A DNA stretch of 36,803 nucleotides from Deltaproteobacteria bacterium (GCA_947491545.1 CANLJX010000015.1:1-36803); one strand, 5' to 3'; positions 15,002 to 24,584 are shown, numbered from the stretch's first letter. Translations and numbers: made by a program. The notes: generated from the sequence alone by a model not told the origin.

Positions 15002-16369
15002 ATGAAGATCCTGATGCTTGGCTGGGAATACCCGCCCCACATCGCTGGGGGCCTAGGGACTGCTTGCCAGGGACTCACCTGGGCCTTGGCGGAGCAGGGC
15101 GTGTCGATTCACTTCGTTGTTCCGCAGCTCTTCGGCGGCGAACAGGCGGGCCACATGCTGCTCACGGATCAACTCCGTCGAGCTGCTGCACCCAGCGCTG
15201 ACGACGGCGGCTGGTCACGGCGTCACGCATCATTTGAGACTACTCGGATCCCAGCGCTGCTACAGCCCTACTGGTCTCCGAGCCAGTACAACTCTGCTGC
15301 CCAGGCTTCCCGAGCTGCTCGCGTAAAGCCGAAAAGCGCCGTTCCTCGTGACGACAAGGTTGCGAAGGCGCTTATTGATGGAGAGGTGTACGGCGTTGAC
15401 CTAATCAGTGCGCTGTATCGGGAGGATTTCTACCCAGAAGTCAGCGGCCCGTACGGCGAAGACATCTTCCGCGAAGTCGAGCGGTTTACGGGCAACGTCA
15501 TCACCCGAATAGCTAGCGAAGAGTTTGATGTCATCCATGCGCATGACTGGATGACATTCCCCGCGGCAGTTGCGCTGTCACAGCTCACCGGCAAACCGCT
15601 CGTGGTCCACGTCCACAGCCTTGAGCGCGACCGCAGCGGCCTGTACGTGAACCAGCAGATAGAGCAGATAGAGCGATTCGGCCTTGAGGCTGCCGACCGT
15701 GTGATCGTCGTGAGCCACTACACCAAGCGCATGCTGGAGCAGCACCACGGCGTTCCGGCGGAGAAGGTGACGGTCATTCATAACGGTATTTACCCGCGCC
15801 AAGCAGTGCAGGACTACAAGATCAAGAAGACCTGGCCACGTCACGTGGTGCTCTTTCTCGGTCGTATCACGTTCCAGAAGGGGCCCGGCTACTTTGTCGA
15901 TATAGCCTCACGAGTTATTCCCCACATTCCAGATGTCCTTTTCGTCATGGCAGGCAGTGGTGACATGCTGGCGGGAATCGTCGAGCGAGTCGAGGAGCTG
16001 CATCTGCAAAACCACTTCCTTTTCCCAGGCTTCATCCAGGGAGAAGAGCTTGAGGAGATGTTCTCAATCGCCGATCTGTACGTTATGCCGTCTGTTTCAG
16101 AGCCGTTCGGCATAGCTGCCCTTGAAGCGATAAGCTTTGAGACGCCGGCCATCATTTCAAAGCAGTCCGGTGTGGCAGAGGTTCTCGACCACGCCCTCAA
16201 GGCGGATTTCTGGGATGTTGACCGCATGGCGGACATGATCATCAACGCCCTCCTGCACGAGGAGCTGCGGCACGAGCTCATGTGCAAAGCCCGTGAGGAG
16301 GTGAAGAGGCTGCATTGGGACGCCGCCGCGCAGAAGACGATTGCGGTCTACCAAGACGTAGCCCTGTAG
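15002..16369 (+). CDS. GT4 glycosyltransferase, glycogen-synthase-like
   Basis: The 455-residue product has the two-domain GT-B fold. N-terminal features are MLGWEYPPHIAGGLGTA with the donor-binding GGLG at 16-19, and DVIHAHDWMTFPAAVAL. The C-terminal domain has VLFLGRITFQKGP and the E-x7-E motif SEPFGIAALE (E367 and E375), which binds the nucleotide sugar in GT4 enzymes. Similarity to GT4 glycogen synthases suggests alpha-1,4-glucan elongation or a maltose-1-phosphate-type reaction; the exact acceptor is not shown by sequence. The GH57 gene follows at 22 bp, so the two are almost surely an operon. No clear ribosome-binding site precedes the ATG. Confidence 0.83.
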   Translation: MKILMLGWEYPPHIAGGLGTACQGLTWALAEQGVSIHFVVPQLFGGEQAGHMLLTDQLRRAAAPSADDGGWSRRHASFETTRIPALLQPYWSPSQYNSAAQASRAARVKPKSAVPRDDKVAKALIDGEVYGVDLISALYREDFYPEVSGPYGEDIFREVERFTGNVITRIASEEFDVIHAHDWMTFPAAVALSQLTGKPLVVHVHSLERDRSGLYVNQQIEQIERFGLEAADRVIVVSHYTKRMLEQHHGVPAEKVTVIHNGIYPRQAVQDYKIKKTWPRHVVLFLGRITFQKGPGYFVDIASRVIPHIPDVLFVMAGSGDMLAGIVERVEELHLQNHFLFPGFIQGEELEEMFSIADLYVMPSVSEPFGIAALEAISFETPAIISKQSGVAEVLDHALKADFWDVDRMADMIINALLHEELRHELMCKAREEVKRLHWDAAAQKTIAVYQDVAL

Positions 16370-16391
16370 CGGCAGTCCTGAGAGGTGGCGC

Positions 16392-17567
16392 ATGCCGGCA
16401 GTCAGCCTGTACTTCCAAGTCCACCAACCCTTTCGGCTCCGGAAGTTCTCGTTCTTCGAAGCTGGCACGGGTGCAAATTACTTTGACGAAGGCCTAAACG
16501 AGCTCGTGATGAAGCGGGCTGCCGAGCGCTGCTATCTGCCGGCGAACGAGATTATTCTTGAGGCACTGAAGCGCTACGGGGGCGACTTCAAAGTTGCATT
16601 CTCGATTACGGGAACTGCTCTTGAGCAGATGCAGCTCTACGCTCCGAAGGCGCTCGACTCATTCCGCAAGATCGCTGACACCGGCCAGGCAGAGTTTCTT
16701 GCCGAGACGCACTATCACTCCCTTTCGGCGCTCTACAGCCACACTGAGTTCGTGAGGCAGGTACAGATGCATCGCGAGACGGTTCGTGATGTTCTCGGGC
16801 AGAGCCCCGTGTCTTTTCGAAATACTGAGCTGCTCTACTCGGACGCCATAGCGCAGCGGGCAGCTGAACTTGGGTTTAAGGCGATTCTGGCAGAAGGAGC
16901 TGATTCGGTGCTTGGTTGGCGCTCTCCTAATGCGGCATTTGCAGCCGCTGGCTCTGGCATCCCGCTCTTGCTGCGGAACTACCGCCTCTCTGACGATATT
17001 GGTTTTCGCTTTGGGCACGCAGAAGGGCCAGGGCGACCGCTCACGGCTAAAGAGTTTGCGCAGCGGTTGTCGACGATACCGGCTGACGCGGACACGGTCG
17101 GCATCTTTCTTGACTACGAAACCTTCGGGGAGCACCAGCACGCTGAGAGCACAATTCTTCACTTTCTCTCTGAGTTGCCGAAAGCACTGCTCTCGATGCC
17201 GTCGTGGAGCTTCACTACACCGACGGAGTCCGCTCAGCGCTCCAACAGGCGTGATCCGTTGCCCACGCCACAAGTCACATCGTGGGCGGACGCGGCACGG
17301 GATGCCAGCGCGTGGAATGGTAACAGCATGCAACAGAGCTGCCTGTCGAGACTGTACGCGCTTGAGAATCGGGTTTTGCAGTTGGGCGATGCGCAGCTCC
17401 TGGAAGCTTGGGCACGCCTACAGGCATCGGACCACGTCTACTACATCTCAACGAAAGCAGGAGCAGACGGCTCTGTGCACTCCTACTTTAGCCCCTTTGA
17501 CTCTCCCTACGACGCTTTTATAGCGTTCATGAATGTAGTGCGGGACCTCGAAAAGAGGCTTGAGTAG
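16392..17567 (+). CDS. GH57 family alpha-glucan hydrolase/transferase
   Basis: GH57 enzymes cleave or rearrange alpha-1,4 or alpha-1,6 glucans by a retaining mechanism. The 391-residue product has conserved region 1 VHQPFR (His11, Gln12, Pro13), region 3 FRNTELLYS with the probable nucleophile Glu146, and region 4 FLDYETFGEH with the probable acid/base Asp241. The short length and the C-terminal SSDxVYYISTK-like helical part (ASDHVYYISTKAG) match the alpha-amylase-type GH57 proteins that neighbour GT4 synthases. A ribosome-binding site (GAGAGG) precedes the ATG. There is no signal peptide, so the substrate is intracellular, probably the glucan made by the GT4 enzyme. Confidence 0.86.
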   Translation: MPAVSLYFQVHQPFRLRKFSFFEAGTGANYFDEGLNELVMKRAAERCYLPANEIILEALKRYGGDFKVAFSITGTALEQMQLYAPKALDSFRKIADTGQAEFLAETHYHSLSALYSHTEFVRQVQMHRETVRDVLGQSPVSFRNTELLYSDAIAQRAAELGFKAILAEGADSVLGWRSPNAAFAAAGSGIPLLLRNYRLSDDIGFRFGHAEGPGRPLTAKEFAQRLSTIPADADTVGIFLDYETFGEHQHAESTILHFLSELPKALLSMPSWSFTTPTESAQRSNRRDPLPTPQVTSWADAARDASAWNGNSMQQSCLSRLYALENRVLQLGDAQLLEAWARLQASDHVYYISTKAGADGSVHSYFSPFDSPYDAFIAFMNVVRDLEKRLE

Positions 17568-17614
17568 GCTGTTCCCCGGTCGCCCCGCGGACGAGAAACC
17601 GGTATCGTTGTCGC

Positions 17615-18928
17615 ATGAGGGCATTCCCCTGGATAGTCTTGGTCGTAGCATTTGCGCTGAGAGCAGTCTCGCTTCTCGACCAGTCGTTCTCGCTGGATGA
17701 AGGGTACTCCGCGCTCTTCTCGCGTATTCCGATCAGCTCAATCTTCGGTGACGCTGGGCTGGACTCAAACCCGCCCCTTGGCAACGCCTTCTTCCACATC
17801 TGGTGTGGCCTGGTTAGGTACGAGCCAGCGCTGATGCGCCTGCCCGGGGTGCTTGCCAGCGTGGCATCGCTCTGTGTTGTGTGGCGGCTGCTCAGTGGAC
17901 TCCTTCCTGAAAGGACCCTGCTCTTTGTGCTGGTGCTCAAGGCCGTTTCGCTCTACGACATCTTGTATGCACGCCAACTACGCATATATCCCTTCGCAGA
18001 GCTTTCACTGCTGCTATCCTGGCTTTTTCTCCGACAGCTCGTTGAGCGGCCTTCGCGCAAGGCGTGTCTTCTATGGGGAATCTTCTCCGCGCTAGCCTGC
18101 CAACTGCACTACTTCTGCCTGCTCGTTGTGGCAGCGACGTGCCTGATGGCCCTAGCAGGATTTCGAGTTCGGCGCATCGATGTGCTGAAGGGTTGCTCGG
18201 TGATCGCACTGCTCGTGGCGCCACTAGCTATTCCGCTCTACCAGCAGCTCTCTGCCCACCGCAGCTTTGGCTGGATAGCAGAGCCAGGCACCGGAACTCT
18301 CTTGGTGGCAGCGTACCAGCTCTGTGGCCACTCGCTTGTCGTGCTTGCGCTTGCTGTTGTGCTAATCTTTAGCGCCGCAATTATTCGGCAGCCAAAGACA
18401 GGAAAAGCCGGATTCCAGGCAGAGTGGCTAGTGGCTGCCCCATGTGCCGCAATTGTTGCTGCAGTTGTTGGGATAGCGGCGATACTGTCGTTTGCAAGCG
18501 GCTCATTCTTTCATCCGCGCTACTTTTTCTTCCTGCAGGTTCCATTTCTTTGCCTCGTCTCGCTTGGCTTAAGTCCTTTTTCTCCAAGGGCAGGGGTGGC
18601 AATCGCTCTCGGAACAGCAGGAGCGGCGCTCGTCCCATCACTTGGCTACCTCTCAGCCGCATCGAGCTACCCAACTGGCGCTCAGGTTGTACAGCAGGTC
18701 GCGCCGAACCTGAGCGATAGCACCCTTCTGGTGCACCGCACAAAGTGTTCGTTCTCAGTAGGACAGCTCTATGACAAATTCCGTCACAGGCACCGATTGC
18801 TGCAAGGTGGAGGAGAGAGCAACGTGTTCAGCTTCTCAGGGCTTCCGGCGGTATACATTGGGCAGGAAGAGGCAAACGCTGTTCAGGAGGCGGTTTTCGT
18901 GTCCATCACTGAGGGCTGCCCTTCCTGA
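17615..18928 (+). CDS. GT-C (ArnT/PMT-like) membrane glycosyltransferase
   Basis: This 437-residue polytopic membrane protein has about 10 hydrophobic segments. The first periplasmic loop has the acidic motif QSFSLDEGYSA (Asp-Glu) followed by DSNPPLGNAFFHIW; this arrangement is typical of GT39/GT83-type enzymes that transfer sugar from a polyprenyl-phosphate donor. An HPRYFF segment near the later helices also fits. The C-terminal part (about 345-437) is soluble and ends in TEGCPS. It follows GH57 at 47 bp and may share its transcript. Its last 46 bases overlap the 3' end of the convergent GH63 gene. The acceptor (lipid A, glycan or protein) is unknown. Confidence 0.72.
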   Translation: MRAFPWIVLVVAFALRAVSLLDQSFSLDEGYSALFSRIPISSIFGDAGLDSNPPLGNAFFHIWCGLVRYEPALMRLPGVLASVASLCVVWRLLSGLLPERTLLFVLVLKAVSLYDILYARQLRIYPFAELSLLLSWLFLRQLVERPSRKACLLWGIFSALACQLHYFCLLVVAATCLMALAGFRVRRIDVLKGCSVIALLVAPLAIPLYQQLSAHRSFGWIAEPGTGTLLVAAYQLCGHSLVVLALAVVLIFSAAIIRQPKTGKAGFQAEWLVAAPCAAIVAAVVGIAAILSFASGSFFHPRYFFFLQVPFLCLVSLGLSPFSPRAGVAIALGTAGAALVPSLGYLSAASSYPTGAQVVQQVAPNLSDSTLLVHRTKCSFSVGQLYDKFRHRHRLLQGGGESNVFSFSGLPAVYIGQEEANAVQEAVFVSITEGCPS

Positions 18929-21651
18929 GTCGTCAGCGACTGCCCGGCATCAGATCGCTCGATAATGCGTTCGATGCAGAGTGAGACGAGGGAAGTCCAG
19001 CCGGTCTGGTGGCTCGCGCCGACGCCGCGACCGTTGTCTCCGTGAAAGTGCTCGTAGAAAAGGATGAGATCCTTCCAGAATGGGTCAGTGGCGTACCGCG
19101 ACTCGTCGCCGTGGCAGGGCCGCTTCCCTTCCTCGCCCGGCATGAAGAGGGAGCTTAGGCGTCGCGATATCTCATCAGCAACTTCTTTTAGGTTCATCAT
19201 GTTGCCCGAGCCGGTTGGACACTCAACCTTAAAGCTGTCTCCGTAAAACTTGTAGTAACGGTCGAGCGCCTCTATCAGGAGAGCGTTAATCGGGAACCAC
19301 ACCGGGCCGCGCCAATTTGAGTTGCCCCCGAAGAAGTCGGTGTTGGAGTCTCCTGGGCAGTAATCAATGCCGTAGTCCTTGTTCTCAAGCTTCAGCCGAT
19401 ACGGAAACTCTGCGTGAATTTTTGAGAGGGATCGCATGCCGTGCTGTGAGAGAAACTCCGACTCATTGAGGATGTACTTGAGCATTCGGCTTAGTCGCTC
19501 GGCGGAGGGTACTGCAAGAAGCCGAACGCCCCCTGGTGCCCGTGTGCCGTTCTCGCCGATTACGATCTGCGCTGAGTGGTCAGTGTATGAGATCTGCTTC
19601 GAGAGCTCCGTATGGTTCTCGATAAACCACTCAAGGCGCTTCTTGAACCCAGGCAGCCGATCAACCGTGGCGTTATCCATCACCTCAACAGCGAAGAGCG
19701 GAATTACCCCGACGAGCGAGCGCACGCGCAAGGGAATGCTCGTGGCGTCGAGCTCAAGCTGGTCGTAGTAAAAGCCGTCGAGCTGATCCCACAGCCCGGT
19801 TCCGCCGAAGTGATTTATGGCCGAGGAGATGGAGATAAAATGCTCGAAAAATTTCGACGCCAAGTCCTCGTACTCTTCGTTGCTGGCGGCAAGCTCAAGA
19901 GCCATCGAGAGCATCGTTGCGCAGTAGAATGCCATCCACGCCGTTGCATCGGCTTGCTGAAGAGAGCCGCCCTTCGGCAACGGTGCGCTTCTGTCGAACA
20001 CCCCGATGTTATCGAGCCCAAGAAATCCGCCGGTGAAGAGGTTCTTGCCGTGGGTGTCCTTGCGGTTTACCCACCAGGTGAAATTGAGCAGCAGCTTCGA
20101 AAAAGCGCGCTTAAGGAAGACTTCATCGCCCTTTCCATCTTGCTTCGTCATCTGGTACACGCGCCAGCATGCCCAAGCGTGCACTGGAGGGTTTACATTA
20201 GAGAACTCAAACTCGTACGCAGGTATCTGGCCGTTTGGGTGCATGTACCACTCGCGCAGCATGAGAAGGAGCTGCTGCTTTGCGAAGCTCGGGTCGATGC
20301 GGGCAAATGGCAGCATGTGGAACGCAAGATCCCAGGCTGCGTACCAGGGGTACTCCCACTTGTCGGGAACAGAGATGATGTCGCGATTGTAGAGATGTTC
20401 CCACTCGTTGTTGCGCTGCTTGCGGCGTTGTGAAGCTGGAGTTGGCTGGGTAGGGTCCCCCTCAAGCCATTCGCGAACTGAGTAGTAGTAAAATTGCTTC
20501 GTCCAGAGCAACCCGCTGTACGACTGCACCAGCACCGCGCGCTGCTCTTCGGAGCAGTTTGCGGGGAGAATAGAGCTGTAGAACTCGCGACTCTCCTGTT
20601 GCCGGGCCTCAAAGATCCGGTCGAAATCCTTTGTGAAGCGCTCTTTGTGTGGTGTCGAAGATGACTTGAGGCGAAATTTGAGGGTGCAGCTACCCTGTGC
20701 GGGCACTTTGAGCCGGTACATCAGCGTCGCCTTGGTGCCGCAGAGAGTTGGATTAACCGCATGCTCCTCGCCGTTTATCAGGTAACGGTGGAACGCGTCT
20801 TTGACGTATGACGAAGCGTTTTCGCCGCCGAAGAGACGCCAGCGGTTTGTCTCATTCTCGGTAAAGAGGGGAGTAGGATAGACGGCCGCATTGGCTGGGT
20901 CCGGCAGAAACACGAAGGGATCGAGCTGTGGATGGACTAGCAACATCCTGTCGTCATCGAGCAGCGAAATACGCGGCTTAATCGTGTATCCCTCGCCAGT
21001 ACGTCCCCAGCTCCAAGTGTTTCGAAACCAGACCGTTGGGAGGACGTGGAGCGGAGCATCGACAGCAGCCCGGTTGTGGACGGTTAGCTTAATCAAGATG
21101 TCGTTGGGACCAGCTTTTGCGTACTCGACGAAAATGTCGAAGTACTCATTGTTATCGAACACGCCCGAGTTAATAAGCTCGTACTCACGCTCGTTTCGGC
21201 TGCGGCGCCTGTTCTCATCGACGAGCTGGCCGTACGGAAACTCCTGCTGCGGATACTTGTAGAGGGCCCGCATGTACGAGTGAGTCGGGGTTGACTCAAG
21301 GTAGTAGTAGCACTCCTTGACGTCTTCGCCGTGATTGCCCTCGGCGCCGGTCAGGCCGAAGAGCCGCTCTTTGAGAATAGAGTCTTTGCCGTTCCAGAGA
21401 GCTGGAGCGAAGCAGATACGGCACTGCCTGTCGCTAATGCCAAGCAAGCCGTCTTCGCCCCAACGGTATGTTCGGCTGCGCGCCTGGTCATGCGAGAAGT
21501 AGGACCACACAGAGCCGTCTGGTGAGTAGTCCTCGCGGACAGTGCCCCACTGTCTCTCGGACAGGTAGGGACCCCAGCGCTTCCAGTTCTTGGAGCGCCT
21601 GTCGTCTTCCTGCATTCGTCTCTGCTCTGCTGTTAGGGAACTCTTTGGCAT
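18883..21651 (-). CDS. GH63 family glycoside hydrolase (large glucosidase type)
   Basis: The 922-residue product matches the long bacterial GH63-type proteins related to processing alpha-glucosidase and mannosylglycerate hydrolase. It begins without a signal peptide (MPKSSLTAEQRRMQEDDRR). An N-terminal beta-rich domain (about 30-370) includes LKERLFGLTGAEGNHGEDVKE. The catalytic (alpha/alpha)6 barrel has YPWYAAWDLAFHMLPF with Asp441, the likely general acid by comparison with GH63, and SNWRGPVWFPIN (Trp780). CHGDESRYATDPFW near 865-880 carries further acidic residues. Intracellular action on an alpha-glucoside or a compatible-solute-type glycoside is inferred. It lies at the end of the glucan cluster. 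The gene has no clear ribosome-binding site. The 3' end overlaps the convergent gene by 46 bp. Confidence 0.82.
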   Translation of the reverse strand: MPKSSLTAEQRRMQEDDRRSKNWKRWGPYLSERQWGTVREDYSPDGSVWSYFSHDQARSRTYRWGEDGLLGISDRQCRICFAPALWNGKDSILKERLFGLTGAEGNHGEDVKECYYYLESTPTHSYMRALYKYPQQEFPYGQLVDENRRRSRNEREYELINSGVFDNNEYFDIFVEYAKAGPNDILIKLTVHNRAAVDAPLHVLPTVWFRNTWSWGRTGEGYTIKPRISLLDDDRMLLVHPQLDPFVFLPDPANAAVYPTPLFTENETNRWRLFGGENASSYVKDAFHRYLINGEEHAVNPTLCGTKATLMYRLKVPAQGSCTLKFRLKSSSTPHKERFTKDFDRIFEARQQESREFYSSILPANCSEEQRAVLVQSYSGLLWTKQFYYYSVREWLEGDPTQPTPASQRRKQRNNEWEHLYNRDIISVPDKWEYPWYAAWDLAFHMLPFARIDPSFAKQQLLLMLREWYMHPNGQIPAYEFEFSNVNPPVHAWACWRVYQMTKQDGKGDEVFLKRAFSKLLLNFTWWVNRKDTHGKNLFTGGFLGLDNIGVFDRSAPLPKGGSLQQADATAWMAFYCATMLSMALELAASNEEYEDLASKFFEHFISISSAINHFGGTGLWDQLDGFYYDQLELDATSIPLRVRSLVGVIPLFAVEVMDNATVDRLPGFKKRLEWFIENHTELSKQISYTDHSAQIVIGENGTRAPGGVRLLAVPSAERLSRMLKYILNESEFLSQHGMRSLSKIHAEFPYRLKLENKDYGIDYCPGDSNTDFFGGNSNWRGPVWFPINALLIEALDRYYKFYGDSFKVECPTGSGNMMNLKEVADEISRRLSSLFMPGEEGKRPCHGDESRYATDPFWKDLILFYEHFHGDNGRGVGASHQTGWTSLVSLCIERIIERSDAGQSLTTQEGQPSVMDTKTAS

Positions 21652-21906
21652 CGTTGCTTTTTTAGATGACCCCTATTCGTTGTCTGTAGCGCAGTTAAGC
21701 GGATAACTGGCTCTTTATTAGGGGCTTTTTTTGTCGCCAATTCGGCTTGGACGCTCTCGCTGCTATGTAGCTGGAATAGTTGATTATACTTGGACAGATA
21801 AGAACAGAAATAGACCCCTACTGCCTAAAAAGAGGTTTTAAATGCAACGTGGGGCTAGTGACCAACCATAACAAGGTAAGAATTTAAGGTAGCTGTAGGT
21901 TTACCC

Positions 21907-22329
21907 ATGAAGAAGGCTTTTCTCTCGCTTGTTGCTGGAAGCTCACTGCTCGTTTCAGGCTGTGGTGTGAGTGGCGAGTCGCTCGCGTACGGCAGTCTCG
22001 GCGGAGCCGCTGCAGGTGCCGGCACCGGAGCAATCATAGGCACGGTCATCGCCAACGGAGATGTTGCAACCAGCGCGCTTCTCGGAGGAGCGATCGGAAT
22101 CCCGGTAGGAATTGCCCTCGGTGCAATCATCGATTACCACAGCGATGCTCGGGTAACTGAGCGTCGCGCAGCGAAAGTCCAGAAAAACCAAGCCGAGATC
22201 TACGATCGTCAGCGCCAGCTCGATCGGCTTCGTGACGAAATCCGAGATGCAGGCCCGACTGGCAATCCTCCTAAAGATCTCCAGCGCTATGAGTATGATG
22301 GGAACACTCTTGGTAATTGGTACCGCTAG
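21907..22329 (+). CDS. Glycine-zipper lipoprotein
   Basis: The 140-residue product has a lipoprotein signal peptide ending in LLVSGCG, so Cys19 is the predicted lipid-modified residue. The mature part contains an extended glycine-zipper region (GSLGGAAAGAGTGAIIGTVIA...LLGGAIGIPVGIALGAII) that can insert in or lie along a membrane, then a charged coiled-coil-like stretch (RVTERRAAKVQKNQAEIYDRQRQLDRLRDEI) and a short Tyr-rich tail. Outer-membrane location is likely. I recognise no specific function. The upstream 255 bp contains no gene; TATACT at 21785-21790 is a weak -10 candidate. Confidence 0.75.
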   Translation: MKKAFLSLVAGSSLLVSGCGVSGESLAYGSLGGAAAGAGTGAIIGTVIANGDVATSALLGGAIGIPVGIALGAIIDYHSDARVTERRAAKVQKNQAEIYDRQRQLDRLRDEIRDAGPTGNPPKDLQRYEYDGNTLGNWYR

Positions 22330-22365
22330 AGCCTAGTGCAGGCCAGAGAAAAAGCCCCTGCTGCC

Positions 22366-22995
22366 CTAAAAATCAAACTGGTACACCTCATGAATCGGAG
22401 TGCCGGGCTCGATCTTGTAGAGGCTCTTCAACAGCCCGTCCTTCACGCCGTAGACCCAGCCGTGCAGCGTTGGCCGTCGGTCCTCAAGCCACGCCTTCTG
22501 GATAATTTTTGTCTTCATCAGGTTGCGAAGCTGCTCGTGGATATTGAACTCGACTAGCTTGTCGGCCTGCTTCTCAAAATCTCCGGCAGCATCAACTTCT
22601 TCTTGGTGGTTGTAGTAGGTGTCTTTTATCTGCCTGAGCCACTCGTCGAGGATGCCGTAGCGGTGGCTGGAGAGGGCGGCCTTCACGCCGCCGCAGCCGT
22701 AGTGGCCGCAGACGATGATATGCTTAACCTTCAGGTGATCTACGGCGAACGATAGTACGCTGTGAAAGTTGACATCGGTGTGGTTCACCAAGTTGGCAAT
22801 ATTTCGGTGCGAGAAGATCTCTCCCGGCTGTGTGCCGGTAACTTCCTCCGCCGGCACACGGCTGTCAGAGCACCCAACCCACAAAAACTCTGGCTTCTGC
22901 TCCTTGGCGAGCTGAGAGAAGAAGTTTGGAACCAGGTTGATCTTTTCCTGCACCCAGGCCTTGTTCGCCAGAAGCAGCCGCTTGTACGAGTCCAT
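22366..22995 (-). CDS. Beta-carbonic anhydrase, copy 1
   Basis: The enzyme interconverts carbon dioxide and bicarbonate with a catalytic zinc. The 209-residue product has zinc ligands Cys42, His98 and Cys101, in CSDSR (Asp44-Arg46 dyad) and GHYGCGG. It is of the common bacterial beta class (length, IFSHRNIANLV, GWVYGVKDGLL). A strong CGGAGG lies 5 bases before the ATG, 20 bp after the SulP1 stop, so the pair is an operon. It is very similar to the second copy at 24727, by eye roughly 75-80% identical, and so derives from a fairly recent tandem duplication. It is the 3'-most gene of the array. Confidence 0.93.
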   Translation of the reverse strand: MDSYKRLLLANKAWVQEKINLVPNFFSQLAKEQKPEFLWVGCSDSRVPAEEVTGTQPGEIFSHRNIANLVNHTDVNFHSVLSFAVDHLKVKHIIVCGHYGCGGVKAALSSHRYGILDEWLRQIKDTYYNHQEEVDAAGDFEKQADKLVEFNIHEQLRNLMKTKIIQKAWLEDRRPTLHGWVYGVKDGLLKSLYKIEPGTPIHEVYQFDF

Positions 22996-23015
22996 TAAGC
23001 CTCCGTTGCTTCAGG

Positions 23016-24584
23016 TTAGGCCGAAATAGCCGATTTCACAGGGTTCAGGTTTCGGACGTTCACCTCGATCTTCCGATCGACGGACGAGCGCCTAAAATCC
23101 TCGATGATTTCCAAGATGTCGTAGTCGATGAACATCGCCCCTCCGCCGTCGATAAACACGGTCGAGTTATCTGGGATGCGGGCGAGCGCCTTCTTTATAG
23201 ACACTTTTTGCAGAAAAGAAACGTCCTTCGCGAAACGGAGGTAGAATTGGTTATCGTCGCGGATTAGGCTGAATGCCGAGTGGTAATTCATCTTGAGCAC
23301 AACGAGCAGCCCAACGAGGGTGCCGATTGCAACGCCGGAGAGCAAATCAAAGGAGACCACCGATATGGCAGTCACCGCGAAGGGCAGGAATTGATCCATT
23401 CCAGCCCGGTACTGGCTTGCTATCAACTTCACGTTTGCGAGCTTGTACCCTACGAGGATCAGCACAGCAGCGAGGGCAGCGAGCGGAATTCGAGTAAGCA
23501 AGCCGGGCAGTGCGAGAACGCTAACGAGCAGGAAGAGACCGTGGATAAATCCAGAGAGACGAGTGCGGCCACCTGCATAGATGTTGGCCGAGCTTCGCAC
23601 GATCACCGAAGTCATCGGAATACCGCCAAGGCAGCCTGCGGTGATGTTTCCAATTCCCTGAGCTATCAGCTCCCGGTTCGGTCGAGATACTCTGCGCAGC
23701 GGATCGAGCTTGTCGGTGGCCTCAAGGCATAGCAGGGTCTCAATGCTTCCGATTAGGGCGATAGTTATCGCGGTCGACCAGACCGTTGGATCTAGCAGCC
23801 ACTTGCTGGAGAGCGTTGGTCCGCCATCAAATAGGTCGAAGACGCCACTTAAGCGCGGAAGATCGACGAGCTGGCCGGCATCTTTGTGAAGCATCAGCTC
23901 AGGGGAGACTGAGCCGACCACGTAATTTAGCGCGACTCCGAGGAGGACTGCCGCCAGAGCCCCCGGGAAAAGCTTGAAAAACTGAGATCCCTTGGCAGCG
24001 CTTCTTTCCCAGAAAATGAGCAGGACAATTGAGAGCACCGAAACAAGGAGGGGGATTAGGCTTAGATCGCTGAGCGACTCCATAAACGAGCCGGTCGTGC
24101 TGTGGGCGCAAGACCCAGGAAGAAGGCAGAAGATGCTCTCTTCGAGCTCGACCTCTTGGTGCCAGCCGATCGCGTGAGGAATCTGCTTGAAGGCGATGAT
24201 GATACCGATGCCTGCGAGCATCCCTTTGATGACACTTGTGGGAAAGAAAGTCGCTAAAAGCCCTGCCCTCAAACCGCCGAAGAGGATCTGAAAAACTCCG
24301 GAGAGTGCAGTGGCTACAAGGAGGCCTTCAAAGGACCCGATCGCCTGCTGACCATGAATGACCGTCACGGTAAGTCCGGCTGCTGGGCCACTTACGCTGA
24401 GCTCGCTGCCGGATAGAACTGACACGAGTAATCCAGCAACTATTCCGGTGATGATACCAGCGATGGGGTCCACGCCCGAAGCAAGTGCGATCCCAAGACA
24501 GAGCGGAAGGGCTACGAGGAAGACTACGAAGCCAGCGGCAAGGTCTTGCCTGAAAAACTCGAAGCGAAACTTCTTCTCAACCAT
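23016..24584 (-). CDS. SulP family anion transporter with STAS domain, copy 1
   Basis: SulP proteins are proton- or sodium-coupled anion carriers for sulfate, bicarbonate or dicarboxylates. The 522-residue product has a 14-helix-type transmembrane domain with conserved segments (FVVFLVALPLCLGIALASG, GLLVSVLSGSELSVSGPAAG, GCLGGIPMTSVIVRSS) and a C-terminal STAS domain (VFIDGGGAMFIDYDILEIIEDF). The neighbouring carbonic anhydrase gene argues for bicarbonate as substrate; this is inference. I set the start at the ATG at 24584 (MVEKKFRFEFF), because the frame otherwise extends only to a TTG at 24623. No clear ribosome-binding site is seen. Confidence 0.85.
   Translation of the reverse strand: MVEKKFRFEFFRQDLAAGFVVFLVALPLCLGIALASGVDPIAGIITGIVAGLLVSVLSGSELSVSGPAAGLTVTVIHGQQAIGSFEGLLVATALSGVFQILFGGLRAGLLATFFPTSVIKGMLAGIGIIIAFKQIPHAIGWHQEVELEESIFCLLPGSCAHSTTGSFMESLSDLSLIPLLVSVLSIVLLIFWERSAAKGSQFFKLFPGALAAVLLGVALNYVVGSVSPELMLHKDAGQLVDLPRLSGVFDLFDGGPTLSSKWLLDPTVWSTAITIALIGSIETLLCLEATDKLDPLRRVSRPNRELIAQGIGNITAGCLGGIPMTSVIVRSSANIYAGGRTRLSGFIHGLFLLVSVLALPGLLTRIPLAALAAVLILVGYKLANVKLIASQYRAGMDQFLPFAVTAISVVSFDLLSGVAIGTLVGLLVVLKMNYHSAFSLIRDDNQFYLRFAKDVSFLQKVSIKKALARIPDNSTVFIDGGGAMFIDYDILEIIEDFRRSSVDRKIEVNVRNLNPVKSAISA

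Noticed and set aside
14747-15040. 97-codon minus-strand frame between glk and the GT4 gene
   Set aside because: It overlaps both gene starts and a good promoter candidate; composition is not protein-like.
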